Positions 1 to 10,763 of a stretch of DNA of 64,000 nucleotides are shown here, one piece after another (the first letter of the stretch is position 1; the number at the start of each line of letters is the position of its first letter). The DNA comes from Bifidobacterium breve. Lineage in GTDB: Bacteria > Actinomycetota > Thermoleophilia > Solirubrobacterales > Solirubrobacteraceae. A program made the position numbers and the translations under genes. The notes beneath the pieces are model-generated. The model did not search any database. It worked only from the letters and a program-made list of their open reading frames with translations, and was not told the origin of the DNA. The DNA is taken from contig CAMCUD010000014.1 of assembly GCA_945878865.1 (NCBI GenBank), forward strand, positions 1 to 64,000. Direction: 5' to 3'.

Positions 1-344
1 CCCCCCCCCCCACCACGCGTGGTCTTCAGGCCGCCCGCGCCCGGGCGGAGCGCCAGGCCCCCCGGCCCGTCGAGGCGCAGCGGGACACGCCGGCCGTTGA
101 CGCGCAGCGTCACGCCGCGCGCGACCTCCGCGCGGAGCGCCGCCAGACGCTGGGACGGCGTGCGGTCGCGCGCCTGGAACGTCGGGATCTCGGCGATGTC
201 GACGACATGGCGGACGTCGATGCGGTCCGAGGACACGCGGACGACGTCGAGCCGGTTCATCGAGAAGTTCCCGAGAGGGTGGGCGTCCGCCGGCGCGGCG
301 AACGCGAGCAGCGCGAGGAGGACGAGAGCGAACAGGCGAGTCAT
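1..344 (-). CDS. NicO-type nickel/cobalt transporter, N-terminal part (cut by window edge)
   Basis: Only about 114 N-terminal residues are in the window. A cleavable signal (hydrophobic run LFALVLLALLAFAAPADA) is followed by HPLGNFSMNRLDVV. An HPLGNF start after a signal peptide is typical of the secreted N-terminal domain of actinobacterial NicO/HoxN-like transporters, whose membrane part would lie beyond base 1. The ATG at 344 overlaps the TGA of the TPR gene as ATGA, so it is the last visible gene of the DUF4331-TPR-transporter operon. The reading frame runs into a pure G run (C11 on the plus strand) exactly at the edge, which gives consecutive glycines and may be an assembly artefact. The family call rests on the N-terminus alone. 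Confidence 0.6.
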   Translation of the reverse strand, partial: MTRLFALVLLALLAFAAPADAHPLGNFSMNRLDVVRVSSDRIDVRHVVDIAEIPTFQARDRTPSQRLAALRAEVARGVTLRVNGRRVPLRLDGPGGLALRPGAGGLKTTRGGGG

Positions 345-1633
345 AGCTCCTCCAGTGCGCGCCGGGCCTGCGGCGCATAGAGCGGGTTGAAGTGCGGGCG
401 GCCGTCGAGCGCGGCGCGCAGCCTGCGCGCGGCCTCGGCGCGGTGGCCGGCCGCCTTCGCGGCCATGCCCGCGTGGAACAGGAACATGGGATCGCGCGAG
501 CCGAGGCGCAGCGCGCGCCGCGCCCAGCGCAGCCCCTCGCCGGGGTTCCCCGCGCGGGTGAACGCCCACCCGAGCGCATCGGCGGACCGGACGCTCGGGG
601 CGTTCGCCCACGCCGCCCGCGCGAGCTGCACCCCGCGCGCCCGGTCGCCGTGATCGGCCTCGTAGAGGGCCAACTCGACATCGGTGTTCACGCCCGCCTG
701 GCTCAGCAGCCGGGACTCGACACCGACCAGCGCGAGGTCGCGACGCGCGGCGACCCGATGCCCCGCGGCAAGCTCGATCTCGCCAAGCGCGACCGCGTAC
801 TCGGGCAGCGGCCGCCGGGCCACGACCGCGCGCAGCATCCGCGCCGCCGCGTCGAGCCGGCCGGCCGCCGCCGTGACCCGGGCGAGCCCGGCCCGCGCCG
901 GCACGTAGCCGGGGACGCGCGCGAGCGCCTCGCGATACGCGACCCGAGCGGCCGCCTCGCGGCCACGCTGGAGCTCGAGGTTGCCGATGAGCGTCCGCAC
1001 GTAGGCGGCGTTCTCGGCTGCCTCGCCACCCGCGGACGCCGCGTATCCGAGCGCCTCCCGTGCGCCCGCCAGATCGCCGGTGAGCTCACGCAGATACGAC
1101 ACCCGCGCGTAGGCGTCGGCGTTGGGCTTGCGGTCGACCATCTCCTGCAGCACGCGCGCGGCTTCGCGGTAGCGGCCGAGCTCGACGTTGGCGTCGACGA
1201 GCACGCCGAGCGGCTTGACGACGTCCGGTGCCGCGCGCCGCGCGGCGAGCCCGTCGGCGAGCGCGCCGCGGAAGTCGTGCCGCGCGAGCCGCAGGACGCC
1301 GCGCGTGGCGAGCAGTGCGGGCTCGCCAGGACCGGCCCGCAGGCCGCGTGCGAGCGCGGCACCGGCGCGCGCGTAGAAGCTCACGTCGCCGGTCTCGCGC
1401 ACCCGCTGGAGGTAGGCGGAGGCCAGGCCGGCGTAGAGGACGGGGCTGTCGGCGTCTGCGCGGACAGCGGCCTGCAGGCGCGCGATCTTCTGCGGCGTGC
1501 TGGCGGCGGGGACCTCGGATCCCAGGGTCGCCGCAGGCGCGGCGGGCGTCGCGTCCCCGCCGGAGCGGAGAAGCGCGAAGGCGCCCAGGGCGAGGGCGAA
1601 GGTCACGATGGTGGTGATGACGGTGGTGCGCAT
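341..1633 (-). CDS. TPR-repeat protein, membrane-anchored or secreted
   Basis: A 430-residue protein. Residues 1-25 form one hydrophobic segment (signal or anchor), followed by an Ala/Pro/Thr-rich linker and then helical pairs through to the C-terminus that read as tetratricopeptide repeats (for example AARVLQEMVDRKPNADAYAR and the repeated A-L-x-L-x-P pattern). TPR domains serve as protein-protein scaffolds; no catalytic motif is visible. It sits between the DUF4331 gene (68 bases upstream) and the NicO-like transporter, with which it shares an ATGA stop-start overlap, so the three are probably co-expressed at the envelope. No clear Shine-Dalgarno precedes the ATG at 1633. Confidence 0.8.
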   Translation of the reverse strand: MRTTVITTIVTFALALGAFALLRSGGDATPAAPAATLGSEVPAASTPQKIARLQAAVRADADSPVLYAGLASAYLQRVRETGDVSFYARAGAALARGLRAGPGEPALLATRGVLRLARHDFRGALADGLAARRAAPDVVKPLGVLVDANVELGRYREAARVLQEMVDRKPNADAYARVSYLRELTGDLAGAREALGYAASAGGEAAENAAYVRTLIGNLELQRGREAAARVAYREALARVPGYVPARAGLARVTAAAGRLDAAARMLRAVVARRPLPEYAVALGEIELAAGHRVAARRDLALVGVESRLLSQAGVNTDVELALYEADHGDRARGVQLARAAWANAPSVRSADALGWAFTRAGNPGEGLRWARRALRLGSRDPMFLFHAGMAAKAAGHRAEAARRLRAALDGRPHFNPLYAPQARRALEEL

Positions 1634-1701
1634 GTGGGCGGTGTGGTCGCGCTCCGGCGGGCCCGCGCGTCGCCGCGCGGACCCACCGGGACGGGCTCCG
1701 G

Positions 1702-3183
1702 TCAGGACGGGTTGTCCGCCGAGGTCGGGGCGTGCGCGGGCTCGGTGCGCTTGAGCTTCGAATCGAAGCCCGACTGCAGCGGGGCCACGTACGGGAACGT
1801 GCTCAGGAAGGGCACGTCGTTCTGGTCGACGCCGTCGCCGAGCGGCAGCTTCTTGCCGATCAGGTAGCCGCCGACGACGCGGAGCTCGCTGTCAACGACA
1901 TCGTCAGCGAGGCGCCGGCCGTTCGGGAAGCCGGCGTTGTCGCCGCCGATCACGCCGAAACGGTTTTCCTTCGCCGCCGGGGCGACGCCGAGATTGATCT
2001 TCAGCGTGTCCGCCGGGACCGCGTCCGGGCTGATCTTCGTCAGGCCCGGGATGCCGACGAGCAGCGCCTGGACGATGTCCGTGCGGTTCTTCGACGGGAT
2101 GTCCGTGCCGAACACCTGGTTGATCACGTCGGCCAGGTGCGAGTTCAGCGCGTACGTGCCGAAGTTCTTCAGGTCGTCCTTCGGCTGGGTCGCGTTGAAC
2201 TTGTCCTTGTCGCGCAGCGGCACGACGAGCTCGTTGATGAGCGGGTTGCCCAGCCGGCTGACCTGGACGTACGGGTTCAGGTCGAACGAGGACTTCCGGG
2301 CGGACTTCTTGTGCTTCTTGTACTTCGAGAGGAACGGGTCGCCGACGACCGTCTGATGCGTCGCCTGGAGGACCCGGCGCTCAGCCGACGCCCAGACGCC
2401 CACGACCGCGTTCTTCGCGTCCATCCCGCTCACGGGCTTGGCGTCGCGGGTCACGTCGGCCTCGGGGACCTGCAGCACGACGGAGTGCGTGCCGTAGCCC
2501 GCGACGTCGTCCTTGCCACCGCCCGCGTTCCCGGTGCCGTTGCGCAGGTTGATGCCGTCGAACGCCGCGCCGAGGTCCACGAAGAACGGGTCCTCACGCT
2601 GGCCGGCGAACACCTTGCTGCCACCCGGCAGGTCGGTGATCGCCTGGTTGGCGACCTTCGCGTAGTCGGGGAACGTGCGCGGCCCGACGTTGTTCGGCCC
2701 GACCTTCAGGCGGGTGCCGATCCGGCGAACCGACGTGACCTTGCCGTTGCGGTAGGTCAGGCGATCCAGGTTGTAGAACTGCTTGATGTTCAGCTTCGGA
2801 TCGTCGATCGAGCTGACGCCGGGGAAGGCGTAGAGGAACGTGTCCTTGTTCTCGATCTTCGTGTCGAACTCGAACCGGTACCGGACGTCGTACGCGCCGT
2901 CACCGGTGTTGTCGATGTTGACGTAGTACCGCGCCCGGTCGTCGAACCCGTAGAAGTTCGGCCCGCCGGCCGCGTCCTCGAACGGGATCCAGTTCGCGAC
3001 GACGGTCAGCTTGTCCGGCGCATCCTTGGCGGTGAAGGCGTAGACGTCCGTGTCATCGCCGGTGGGGTCCTGCGACGTCAGGGGCGCTTCGCGATGGCTC
3101 GACGTGACGCCGAGCGAGACCGAGACGACGCCGGCCGCGAGTGCGGCCAGCAACGCGGCCACCAAGAGGGGCAGCTTGCGCAT
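1702..3183 (-). CDS. DUF4331 family secreted protein
   Basis: A 493-residue protein with a signal peptide (MRKLPLLVAALLAALAAGVV) followed by SSHREAPLTSQDPTGDDTDVY, the characteristic start of DUF4331 proteins, then AFTAKDAPDKLTVVANWIPFED and YYVNIDNTGDGAYDVRYRFEF, also typical of the family. The function of DUF4331 is not established; members are exported and often sit beside TPR and metal-transport genes, as here. The ATG at 3183 is preceded by a good AAGGAG eight bases upstream. It is the first gene of the minus-strand set running towards base 1. Confidence 0.85.
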   Translation of the reverse strand: MRKLPLLVAALLAALAAGVVSVSLGVTSSHREAPLTSQDPTGDDTDVYAFTAKDAPDKLTVVANWIPFEDAAGGPNFYGFDDRARYYVNIDNTGDGAYDVRYRFEFDTKIENKDTFLYAFPGVSSIDDPKLNIKQFYNLDRLTYRNGKVTSVRRIGTRLKVGPNNVGPRTFPDYAKVANQAITDLPGGSKVFAGQREDPFFVDLGAAFDGINLRNGTGNAGGGKDDVAGYGTHSVVLQVPEADVTRDAKPVSGMDAKNAVVGVWASAERRVLQATHQTVVGDPFLSKYKKHKKSARKSSFDLNPYVQVSRLGNPLINELVVPLRDKDKFNATQPKDDLKNFGTYALNSHLADVINQVFGTDIPSKNRTDIVQALLVGIPGLTKISPDAVPADTLKINLGVAPAAKENRFGVIGGDNAGFPNGRRLADDVVDSELRVVGGYLIGKKLPLGDGVDQNDVPFLSTFPYVAPLQSGFDSKLKRTEPAHAPTSADNPS

Positions 3184-3249
3184 GGAGACTCCTTGCGATG
3201 GAGGGGATGTACACCCCTCACTTCGCGGCTTCCGCGCGTACGGTTCAGT

Positions 3250-3307
3250 AAAAAGTCCTGCAAAACCGCACTTTTTGCGACCTCCTCACATCTGCGAGGA
3301 GGTCGCA
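3250..3307 (-). terminator. Double hairpin after the M42 peptidase gene
   Basis: On the minus strand, just after the peptidase stop, a 12-base-pair perfect stem (3276-3287 with 3296-3307, loop of 8) is followed by a second weaker stem AAAAAGT/ACTTTTT (3250-3256 with 3270-3276) ending in five T residues. This reads as an intrinsic terminator separating the peptidase from the DUF4331 operon. A role in the leader of the DUF4331 transcript is the alternative. Confidence 0.55.
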
Positions 3308-3314
3308 GGAAGGG

Positions 3315-4379
3315 TCAGCCCCGGGCGAACGAGGTCTCAGGCGTGAGCGTCTGCACCCACGCCGCGATGACCTTCGCGCACGCCTCGATGTCGCCGAGCT
3401 GCACCATCTCGACGGGCGAGTGCATGTAGCGCAGCGGGATCGACACGACGCCGGTGGCCACGCCCGCCCTCGAGAGGTGGATCGCGTCAGCGTCGGTGCC
3501 GGTCGCCCGCGCGGACGCGGAGAGCGTGTGGTCGATCCCCTCGCGCTCGGCGGTCTCGATGAGCCCGGCGGAGACGACGGGATGCAGCGTGCTGCCGCGC
3601 TCGAGGACGGCGCCGCTGCCGAGCTTGTGCTCGCCGAGCTCCTTGACGTCGACCCCGGGCGCGTCGGTGGCATGCGTGACGTCGACGACGATCGCAGCGT
3701 CCGGGTCGAGCGAGAACGCCGAGGTGCGCGCGCCGCCGAACGTGATCTCCTCCTGCACCGCACCGACGGCGATGACGTCGCCGGGCGCGCCGCCGGCCTC
3801 GGCGACGAGGCGCGCCGCCTCCAGCGCGATGAAGGCGCCGAGCCGGTTGTCCATCGAGCGGCTGATCACGCGGTCGCCGAGCAGCTCGACCGGCTCACCG
3901 GTGATCACCGCGACATCGCCGATGCGCACCTTCGTCTTCGCCTCGTCGCCGTCGGCGGCGCCGATGTCGATGTGCAGCTCCTTCAGCTCGGCCACCTTCT
4001 TGCGGTCGTCGGGCTTGAGCAGGTGGACGGGCTTCTTGCCCACCGCGCCGGGGATGACGCCGTCGGCGGTGATGACGTCGACGCGCTGGCCGACGAGGAT
4101 CTGCGGGTCCCAGCCGCCGACGCCGGTGAAGTAGAGGAATCCCTGGTCGTCGATGTGCGTGACGATGAGGCCGATCTCGTCGATGTGGCCCACCACGATG
4201 ACCCGCGGCGCCCCCTCGGCCGTCCCGGGGACCCGGGCGGTGACCGAGCCCATCACGTCGATGGCGACGTCGTCGGTGAACGTGCGGGCGGCGGCGGCGA
4301 ACGCGGCGGCGGGCGCGGTCTCGTAGCCCGAGGGGCCGGCGGCGGTGAGCAGGGAGCGGAGCGTGGGCGACAGCGACAT
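3315..4379 (-). CDS. M42 family metallopeptidase (aminopeptidase/endoglucanase-type)
   Basis: A 354-residue cytosolic di-zinc peptidase of the usual M42 length. Metal-site motifs are visible in order: VVGHIDEIG near residue 65 (His ligand), SRSMDNRLG (bridging Asp), AVQEEITFGGA (catalytic Glu and Glu ligand), VVDVTHATD (Asp ligand) and RYMHSPVEM (C-terminal His). Family members are dodecameric aminopeptidases that trim peptides; substrate preference cannot be read here. It is transcribed alone, away from the histidine kinase gene that begins 63 bases beyond its start. Confidence 0.88.
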   Translation of the reverse strand: MSLSPTLRSLLTAAGPSGYETAPAAAFAAAARTFTDDVAIDVMGSVTARVPGTAEGAPRVIVVGHIDEIGLIVTHIDDQGFLYFTGVGGWDPQILVGQRVDVITADGVIPGAVGKKPVHLLKPDDRKKVAELKELHIDIGAADGDEAKTKVRIGDVAVITGEPVELLGDRVISRSMDNRLGAFIALEAARLVAEAGGAPGDVIAVGAVQEEITFGGARTSAFSLDPDAAIVVDVTHATDAPGVDVKELGEHKLGSGAVLERGSTLHPVVSAGLIETAEREGIDHTLSASARATGTDADAIHLSRAGVATGVVSIPLRYMHSPVEMVQLGDIEACAKVIAAWVQTLTPETSFARG

Positions 4380-4442
4380 GCCGTGGACCCTACGAGAACC
4401 AGCGTGCGGGCGCGCGTGATCGGGTATGGCATAGGGGCACAG

Positions 4443-5585
4443 ATGCGTTCACCCCTCGCCCCCCGCGATCCGGAGCACGGGTTGTGGGTCCACCTGTTCG
4501 TCGCCTCGCGGCTGTTCGCGGCCGCCGCGGCGTCGGTGCTGCTGGTGGCGCACCGGGTGACCGCGTTCGACGACGTCCTCCTGCTCGCGACCTTCGCGTG
4601 GACGGCGGCGTCCTGTCTCGCGGTGCTGCGGATCCCCGCCCTGGAGCGGTCGATCGCCGCGTGGCTCGTCGACACCGTCGTCGTGCTCGGCCTCATCTAC
4701 GCGTCGGAGGACTGGCGCAGCCCGTTCTACATCTACGGCCTCACCACGCTCGTGCTCCCCGTCACCGAGCTGCGCGCCCGGCCGGCCGTCGCGTGGGGCA
4801 GCGGGTACGTCGTCGCCTACTTCGGCGTGGCGATCGTCACCGCGCTCCCAGCCGGGCGCACGCTGCGCGAGACCGCGCGGCTGGAGACGCTCGCGACCCA
4901 CCTGCTGCTCCCGCTCGTCGTCACCCTCGCACTCGGCTACGCCGCGGCCATCCTTCGCCGGCTGCACGAGGAGCGCGAGCAGCGCGAGCGCCTCGCCGTC
5001 GACGCCGAGCGCCAGCGGATCGCCTGGGAGCTGCACGATTCGGCCAAGCAGCGGCTGCACGCCGCGAGTCTCGTGCTCAGCACCGTCGACCCGGCGCCTC
5101 CGCAGGTCGACCACGCGCGCCGCGAACTCGACGCCGCAGTGGCCGACATGCAGTCGGCGATCGACGAGCTCCAGACGCCGTCCGACGGGCGGTCGCTCGA
5201 CGAGGCGCTGCGCCAGCGAGCCGCCGAGCTCGCGGAGATCGCCGACGCGGACATCGTCGTGCGCGGCACCGCCCCGTCGCTGCCGGTGACGACCCGGGCG
5301 CACGTGCACCGGATCGCGGCCGAAGCGCTGACGAACGCGGTGCGCCACGCCGACGCCCAGCACATCGATGTCGAGATCCGCCGCCAGAACGGGCACCTGC
5401 TCGTCCGCGTCTGCGACGACGGCGCCGGCCTGCCCGCCGAACCCCGGCCGGGCAGCTCGGGCCTGCGCGGGATGGCGGGCCGCGCGGCGACGATCGGCGC
5501 GGAGCTGGAGATCGGCCCGCGCGAGGGCGGCGGCACCGCCGTCCTCTTGACCCTTCCCCTCGAACCCCCGGAGCCGCTCCCATGA
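4443..5585 (+). CDS. Membrane sensor histidine kinase (HisKA_3/NarL type)
   Basis: A 380-residue protein: about five or six hydrophobic segments in residues 15-170 with little outside the membrane, a short coiled linker (HEEREQRERLAVDAERQRIAWEL), the phospho-acceptor His at about residue 198 in ELHDSAKQRLH, and a HATPase_c domain with EALTNAVRHADA (N box), DDGAGLP (G1) and GLRGMAGRAATIGAEL (G2). The frame is open far upstream, but MRSPLAPRDPEHG at 4443 is the natural start before the first membrane segment. It overlaps the response regulator by ATGA, so the two form a classic two-component pair. The signal is unknown. Confidence 0.88.
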   Translation: MRSPLAPRDPEHGLWVHLFVASRLFAAAAASVLLVAHRVTAFDDVLLLATFAWTAASCLAVLRIPALERSIAAWLVDTVVVLGLIYASEDWRSPFYIYGLTTLVLPVTELRARPAVAWGSGYVVAYFGVAIVTALPAGRTLRETARLETLATHLLLPLVVTLALGYAAAILRRLHEEREQRERLAVDAERQRIAWELHDSAKQRLHAASLVLSTVDPAPPQVDHARRELDAAVADMQSAIDELQTPSDGRSLDEALRQRAAELAEIADADIVVRGTAPSLPVTTRAHVHRIAAEALTNAVRHADAQHIDVEIRRQNGHLLVRVCDDGAGLPAEPRPGSSGLRGMAGRAATIGAELEIGPREGGGTAVLLTLPLEPPEPLP

Positions 5586-6163
5586 TCAGGATCCTGTTCG
5601 TCGACGACCACCCCGCGCTGCGCGCCGGCCTCGAGGCCGTGCTGCGCTCGGAGCCCGGCCTCGTGCCGGTCGGCGCCGCCTCCGGCGACGCGGACCTGTG
5701 GAAGAAGCTCGAGGCGACGCGCCCGGACGTCGTGCTGCTCGACTACCACCTGCCCGGCGCCGACGGGGTCGCGCTGTGCCGGCGGATCAAGCGCGTCATG
5801 CCGCCGCCCGCCGTCGTCCTCTACAGCGCGTACGCGGACGCCAAGCTCGCGATCCCGGCGCTGCTCGCCGGCGCGGACGGTCTCGTCCACAAGAGCGCGC
5901 CCGCGCCCGAGCTGTTCGATGCGCTTCGACGCGCCGCGCGCGGGGACGGCGCCCTCCCGCCCATCGGCCGCGAGCAGCTCGACGACGCGACCGCGCGCAT
6001 CGACCCTGAGGACCTGCCGATCCTCGGCATGCTGGTGGAGGGGACTGACCGCAGCGAGATCCCCGCCACGCTCGCGATCGAGCCGCAGGAGTTCGCGCAG
6101 CGCCTCGACCGGATGATCGGCGCGCTGCGCGTGGAGGTGCCGGCGGCGCGCGCGGGGGCGTGA
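5582..6163 (+). CDS. Response regulator, NarL-like, with degenerate output domain
   Basis: A 193-residue protein. The receiver domain is intact: DD at residues 8-9, phospho-acceptor Asp at about residue 54 in VVLLDYHLPG, and the conserved Lys in GLVHKSAP. The C-terminal part (about residues 145-185) has the length of a LuxR-type helix-turn-helix and aligns loosely, but the segment ILGMLVEGTDRSEIPATLAI followed by EPQEFAQRLDRMIGALR lacks the usual basic recognition-helix residues and the LTPRE start. DNA binding is therefore uncertain. It is translationally coupled to the kinase through an ATGA overlap. The convergent tatA gene begins 21 bases after its stop. Confidence 0.82.
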   Translation: MIRILFVDDHPALRAGLEAVLRSEPGLVPVGAASGDADLWKKLEATRPDVVLLDYHLPGADGVALCRRIKRVMPPPAVVLYSAYADAKLAIPALLAGADGLVHKSAPAPELFDALRRAARGDGALPPIGREQLDDATARIDPEDLPILGMLVEGTDRSEIPATLAIEPQEFAQRLDRMIGALRVEVPAARAGA

Positions 6164-6184
6164 ACGCGCCGCCGGACCCTCACG

Positions 6185-6355
6185 TCACGCCCGGTCGTCC
6201 TCCGGCTCGGGCGTGGCTGCGCCGCTGATCGCGCCCTTGAACTCGCGCATGCCGCTGCCGAGCTGGCGACCGACCTGCGGCAGCTTCTTGGGCCCCATGA
6301 CGATCAGCGCGATCGCCAGCACGATCACGAGCTCCATCGGTCCGATGCCGGGCAT
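6185..6355 (-). CDS. tatA: Twin-arginine translocase subunit TatA
   Basis: A 56-residue protein: MPGIGPMELVIVLAIALIV forms the single N-terminal membrane helix, the MGPKKLPQVGRQLGSGMREF segment is the conserved TatA hinge and amphipathic helix (FGPKKLP-type motif), and a short acidic tail follows. TatA oligomers form the translocation pore for folded proteins. The start lies two bases after the stop of the Tat-signal ferritin-like gene, so exporter subunit and cargo are probably one transcript. A short TatA without TatC nearby suggests the other Tat subunits are elsewhere. Confidence 0.9.
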   Translation of the reverse strand: MPGIGPMELVIVLAIALIVMGPKKLPQVGRQLGSGMREFKGAISGAATPEPEDDRA

Positions 6356-6357
6356 GA

Positions 6358-7092
6358 CTACGCCGGCTTCGTGGTGTTGACGCCCCCGGGCTTCGGCGTG
6401 CGCTTGCTGACCTCGGCGAAGTCGTAGAAGCGGCCCTTGCCCTTGCCCGCCGTGCCGAGGCCGAAGCCGAGCTTCGTGATCGCGGCCACCGCGTCCTCGA
6501 TCTTCGTGAACTCGTACTTGCTGTACGCGCGATCGTTGCCGAGCTTGCCGAGTGACTGCAGCGCGAGCGCGCGGTGCACGGCCTCCACGCCCATGATCTC
6601 CGCGGCGTACCGCGCGAGGTCGGCCTGGCCGCCCTGCGCGAACGCGGTGACGCCGATGAGGTAGGCGTTGACGAAGACCTGGTCGCCGGCGACCAGGCCG
6701 TTCAGCAGGTTCTTCTCGCTCTTGAAGAGCCCGTCGGGAATCCAGATCTTCGTCGTCGCGGGCTTCGCCCCGTTCGCGGTGAGGAACTGGTAGTGCAGAA
6801 GCTCCTCATAGGCCGCGGCACGCACGTTGTTGCGCGTGACCTTGCTGTCGAAGTCGACCTTCTCGGCGCCGACGGTGTTGACGATCGTCGCGAGCACCTC
6901 GGCGGTCGCCGCGATGTTGAGGATGGTCTGCGCGTCGTTGGCCGCCATCGCGGAGGCGGGCAGGCCCATCAGGCCGAGGCCGCCGATCGCGGCGGCGGCG
7001 CCGCCGACGAAGCGGCGGCGCGTGGCCGCAGACTCGCCGGCGTGCAGGCGGTCGACGGCGTCGGAGATCATCGGGTGCGGATCGGGTGTCAT
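6358..7092 (-). CDS. Tat-exported ferritin-like domain protein
   Basis: A 244-residue protein. After about 24 polar residues comes a twin-arginine signal (TRRRFVGGAAAAIGGLGLMG, cleavage near PASAMA). The mature part is mostly helical, with motifs of a ferritin-like four-helix fold (AAAYEELLHYQFLTANG, and YAAEIMGVEAVHRALAL with E-x6-H spacing), consistent with a di-iron or degenerate ferritin_2 domain. Function is unknown; family members are exported and may handle metal or oxidants. It is followed immediately by tatA. The preceding minus-strand gene, aconitase, is separated by a hairpin. Confidence 0.8.
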   Translation of the reverse strand: MTPDPHPMISDAVDRLHAGESAATRRRFVGGAAAAIGGLGLMGLPASAMAANDAQTILNIAATAEVLATIVNTVGAEKVDFDSKVTRNNVRAAAYEELLHYQFLTANGAKPATTKIWIPDGLFKSEKNLLNGLVAGDQVFVNAYLIGVTAFAQGGQADLARYAAEIMGVEAVHRALALQSLGKLGNDRAYSKYEFTKIEDAVAAITKLGFGLGTAGKGKGRFYDFAEVSKRTPKPGGVNTTKPA

Positions 7093-7163
7093 GCCCGGTC
7101 CTTCCGGCCGAGCGCCCGGACGGTTCGACGTCCGGGCGCGTCGGCGCTCCCACCCACATCGCC

Positions 7164-7207
7164 GAGCGTCCGATCACCGTCGCCTGAGCAACGGCGATCA
7201 GACGTTC
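7164..7207 (-). terminator. Imperfect hairpin downstream of aconitase
   Basis: Arms at 7164-7180 and 7191-7207 (17 bases each) pair with one mismatch and two G-U pairs in minus-strand RNA, loop of 10. It lies directly after the aconitase stop. The arm sequence GAACGTCTGATC also occurs in the perfect palindrome at 48934-48979, so the two are related elements. No U tract follows, as is common for actinobacterial hairpin terminators. Confidence 0.5.
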
Positions 7208-7217
7208 GGCAGGGTGG

Positions 7218-10037
<2,820 letters not shown>

Positions 10038-10077
10038 ATCGGGTCCTCGCGGAGTCTGTGTCAAACCAGGGGGTTCC

Positions 10078-10106
10078 ACCCTACCCGGCGGGGCCGGTTC
10101 GTCGAC
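10078..10106 (-). promoter_or_regulatory. Probable housekeeping promoter of acnA
   Basis: On the minus strand, GTCGAC (10101-10106) and TAGGGT (10078-10083) are separated by exactly 17 bases, giving a predicted start of transcription near 10071 and a leader of about 34 bases that carries the GAGGA ribosome site. TAGGGT is a common actinobacterial -10 form. Confidence 0.45.
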
Positions 10107-10136
10107 CCCAGGCCCCACCCGCCGACCGATCCGCGA

Positions 10137-10763
10137 TCAGGCCTGCAGCGGCGCGCGCAGGAGCGAGTCGCCCGAGTGGCCCGGATCGCCGTCCTCGCGC
10201 TCGATGCTGACGTCCAGCGCCTTGTACTTCGCCGGGTCGATCCCCAGCGCGAAGCGCACGTCGGCCTTGCCGTCGGCGCCGACGCGGAAGGTCCCGATCG
10301 GCGCGAGGTCCTTGGGCGTGTTCAGCGCCCAGAGCTCGTAGTACTCGCCGGGCTTGGACTCGGGCAGGCCGCTGACCTTGAGCTCCATCCCGTCGAGGGA
10401 GCCGCCCATCGATGCCGTCGCGCTCGCGCCGGTCGCCACGCCGGGGAGCGCGGCGAGCTGCACCGCGTCGGTCCCGGTCGGCGCGCCGCCGTCGTCGCTG
10501 TTGCCGAGGATCAGGCCGCCGGCCACGCCGACGAGCAGCAGGACGCTCGCCAGCGCCGCGGCGGTCACCGGGCGCAGGGTCAGGTTGCCGGCCAGCCAGG
10601 CGCGCAGGCTGCGCCGGGCGGGTGCGGCCGCGGGCGCGGGCCGCGTCTCGGCGCCGAAGTCGAGCCGCAGCGGGGGCGGCGTGGGCGGGTTCCAGGCGTC
10701 GGCCGGCAGCTCCTGCAGCCGGCGGATGACGTCGTCCGTGGTGGGATCTCGATGTTCGTTCAC
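10137..10763 (-). CDS. Anti-sigma factor, RskA-like
   Basis: A 208-residue protein with a short cytosolic N-terminus (about 65 residues), one membrane helix (AAALASVLLLVGVAGGLILG, about residues 68-87) and an extracytoplasmic domain with ELKVSGLPESKPGEYYELWAL, typical of RskA/anti-sigma-K C-terminal domains. There is no zinc-binding H-x3-C-x2-C motif in the N-terminus. Its start is GTG at 10763, sharing GTGA with the sigma-factor stop, so the pair is co-translated. Expected role: hold the ECF sigma factor at the membrane until its periplasmic-side domain is cleaved. Confidence 0.82.
   Translation of the reverse strand: MNEHRDPTTDDVIRRLQELPADAWNPPTPPPLRLDFGAETRPAPAAAPARRSLRAWLAGNLTLRPVTAAALASVLLLVGVAGGLILGNSDDGGAPTGTDAVQLAALPGVATGASATASMGGSLDGMELKVSGLPESKPGEYYELWALNTPKDLAPIGTFRVGADGKADVRFALGIDPAKYKALDVSIEREDGDPGHSGDSLLRAPLQA

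Noticed and set aside
1634-1701. GC-rich inverted segment between the DUF4331 and TPR genes as a terminator
   Set aside because: Pairing is imperfect and the genes look like one operon; attenuation cannot be claimed from this.
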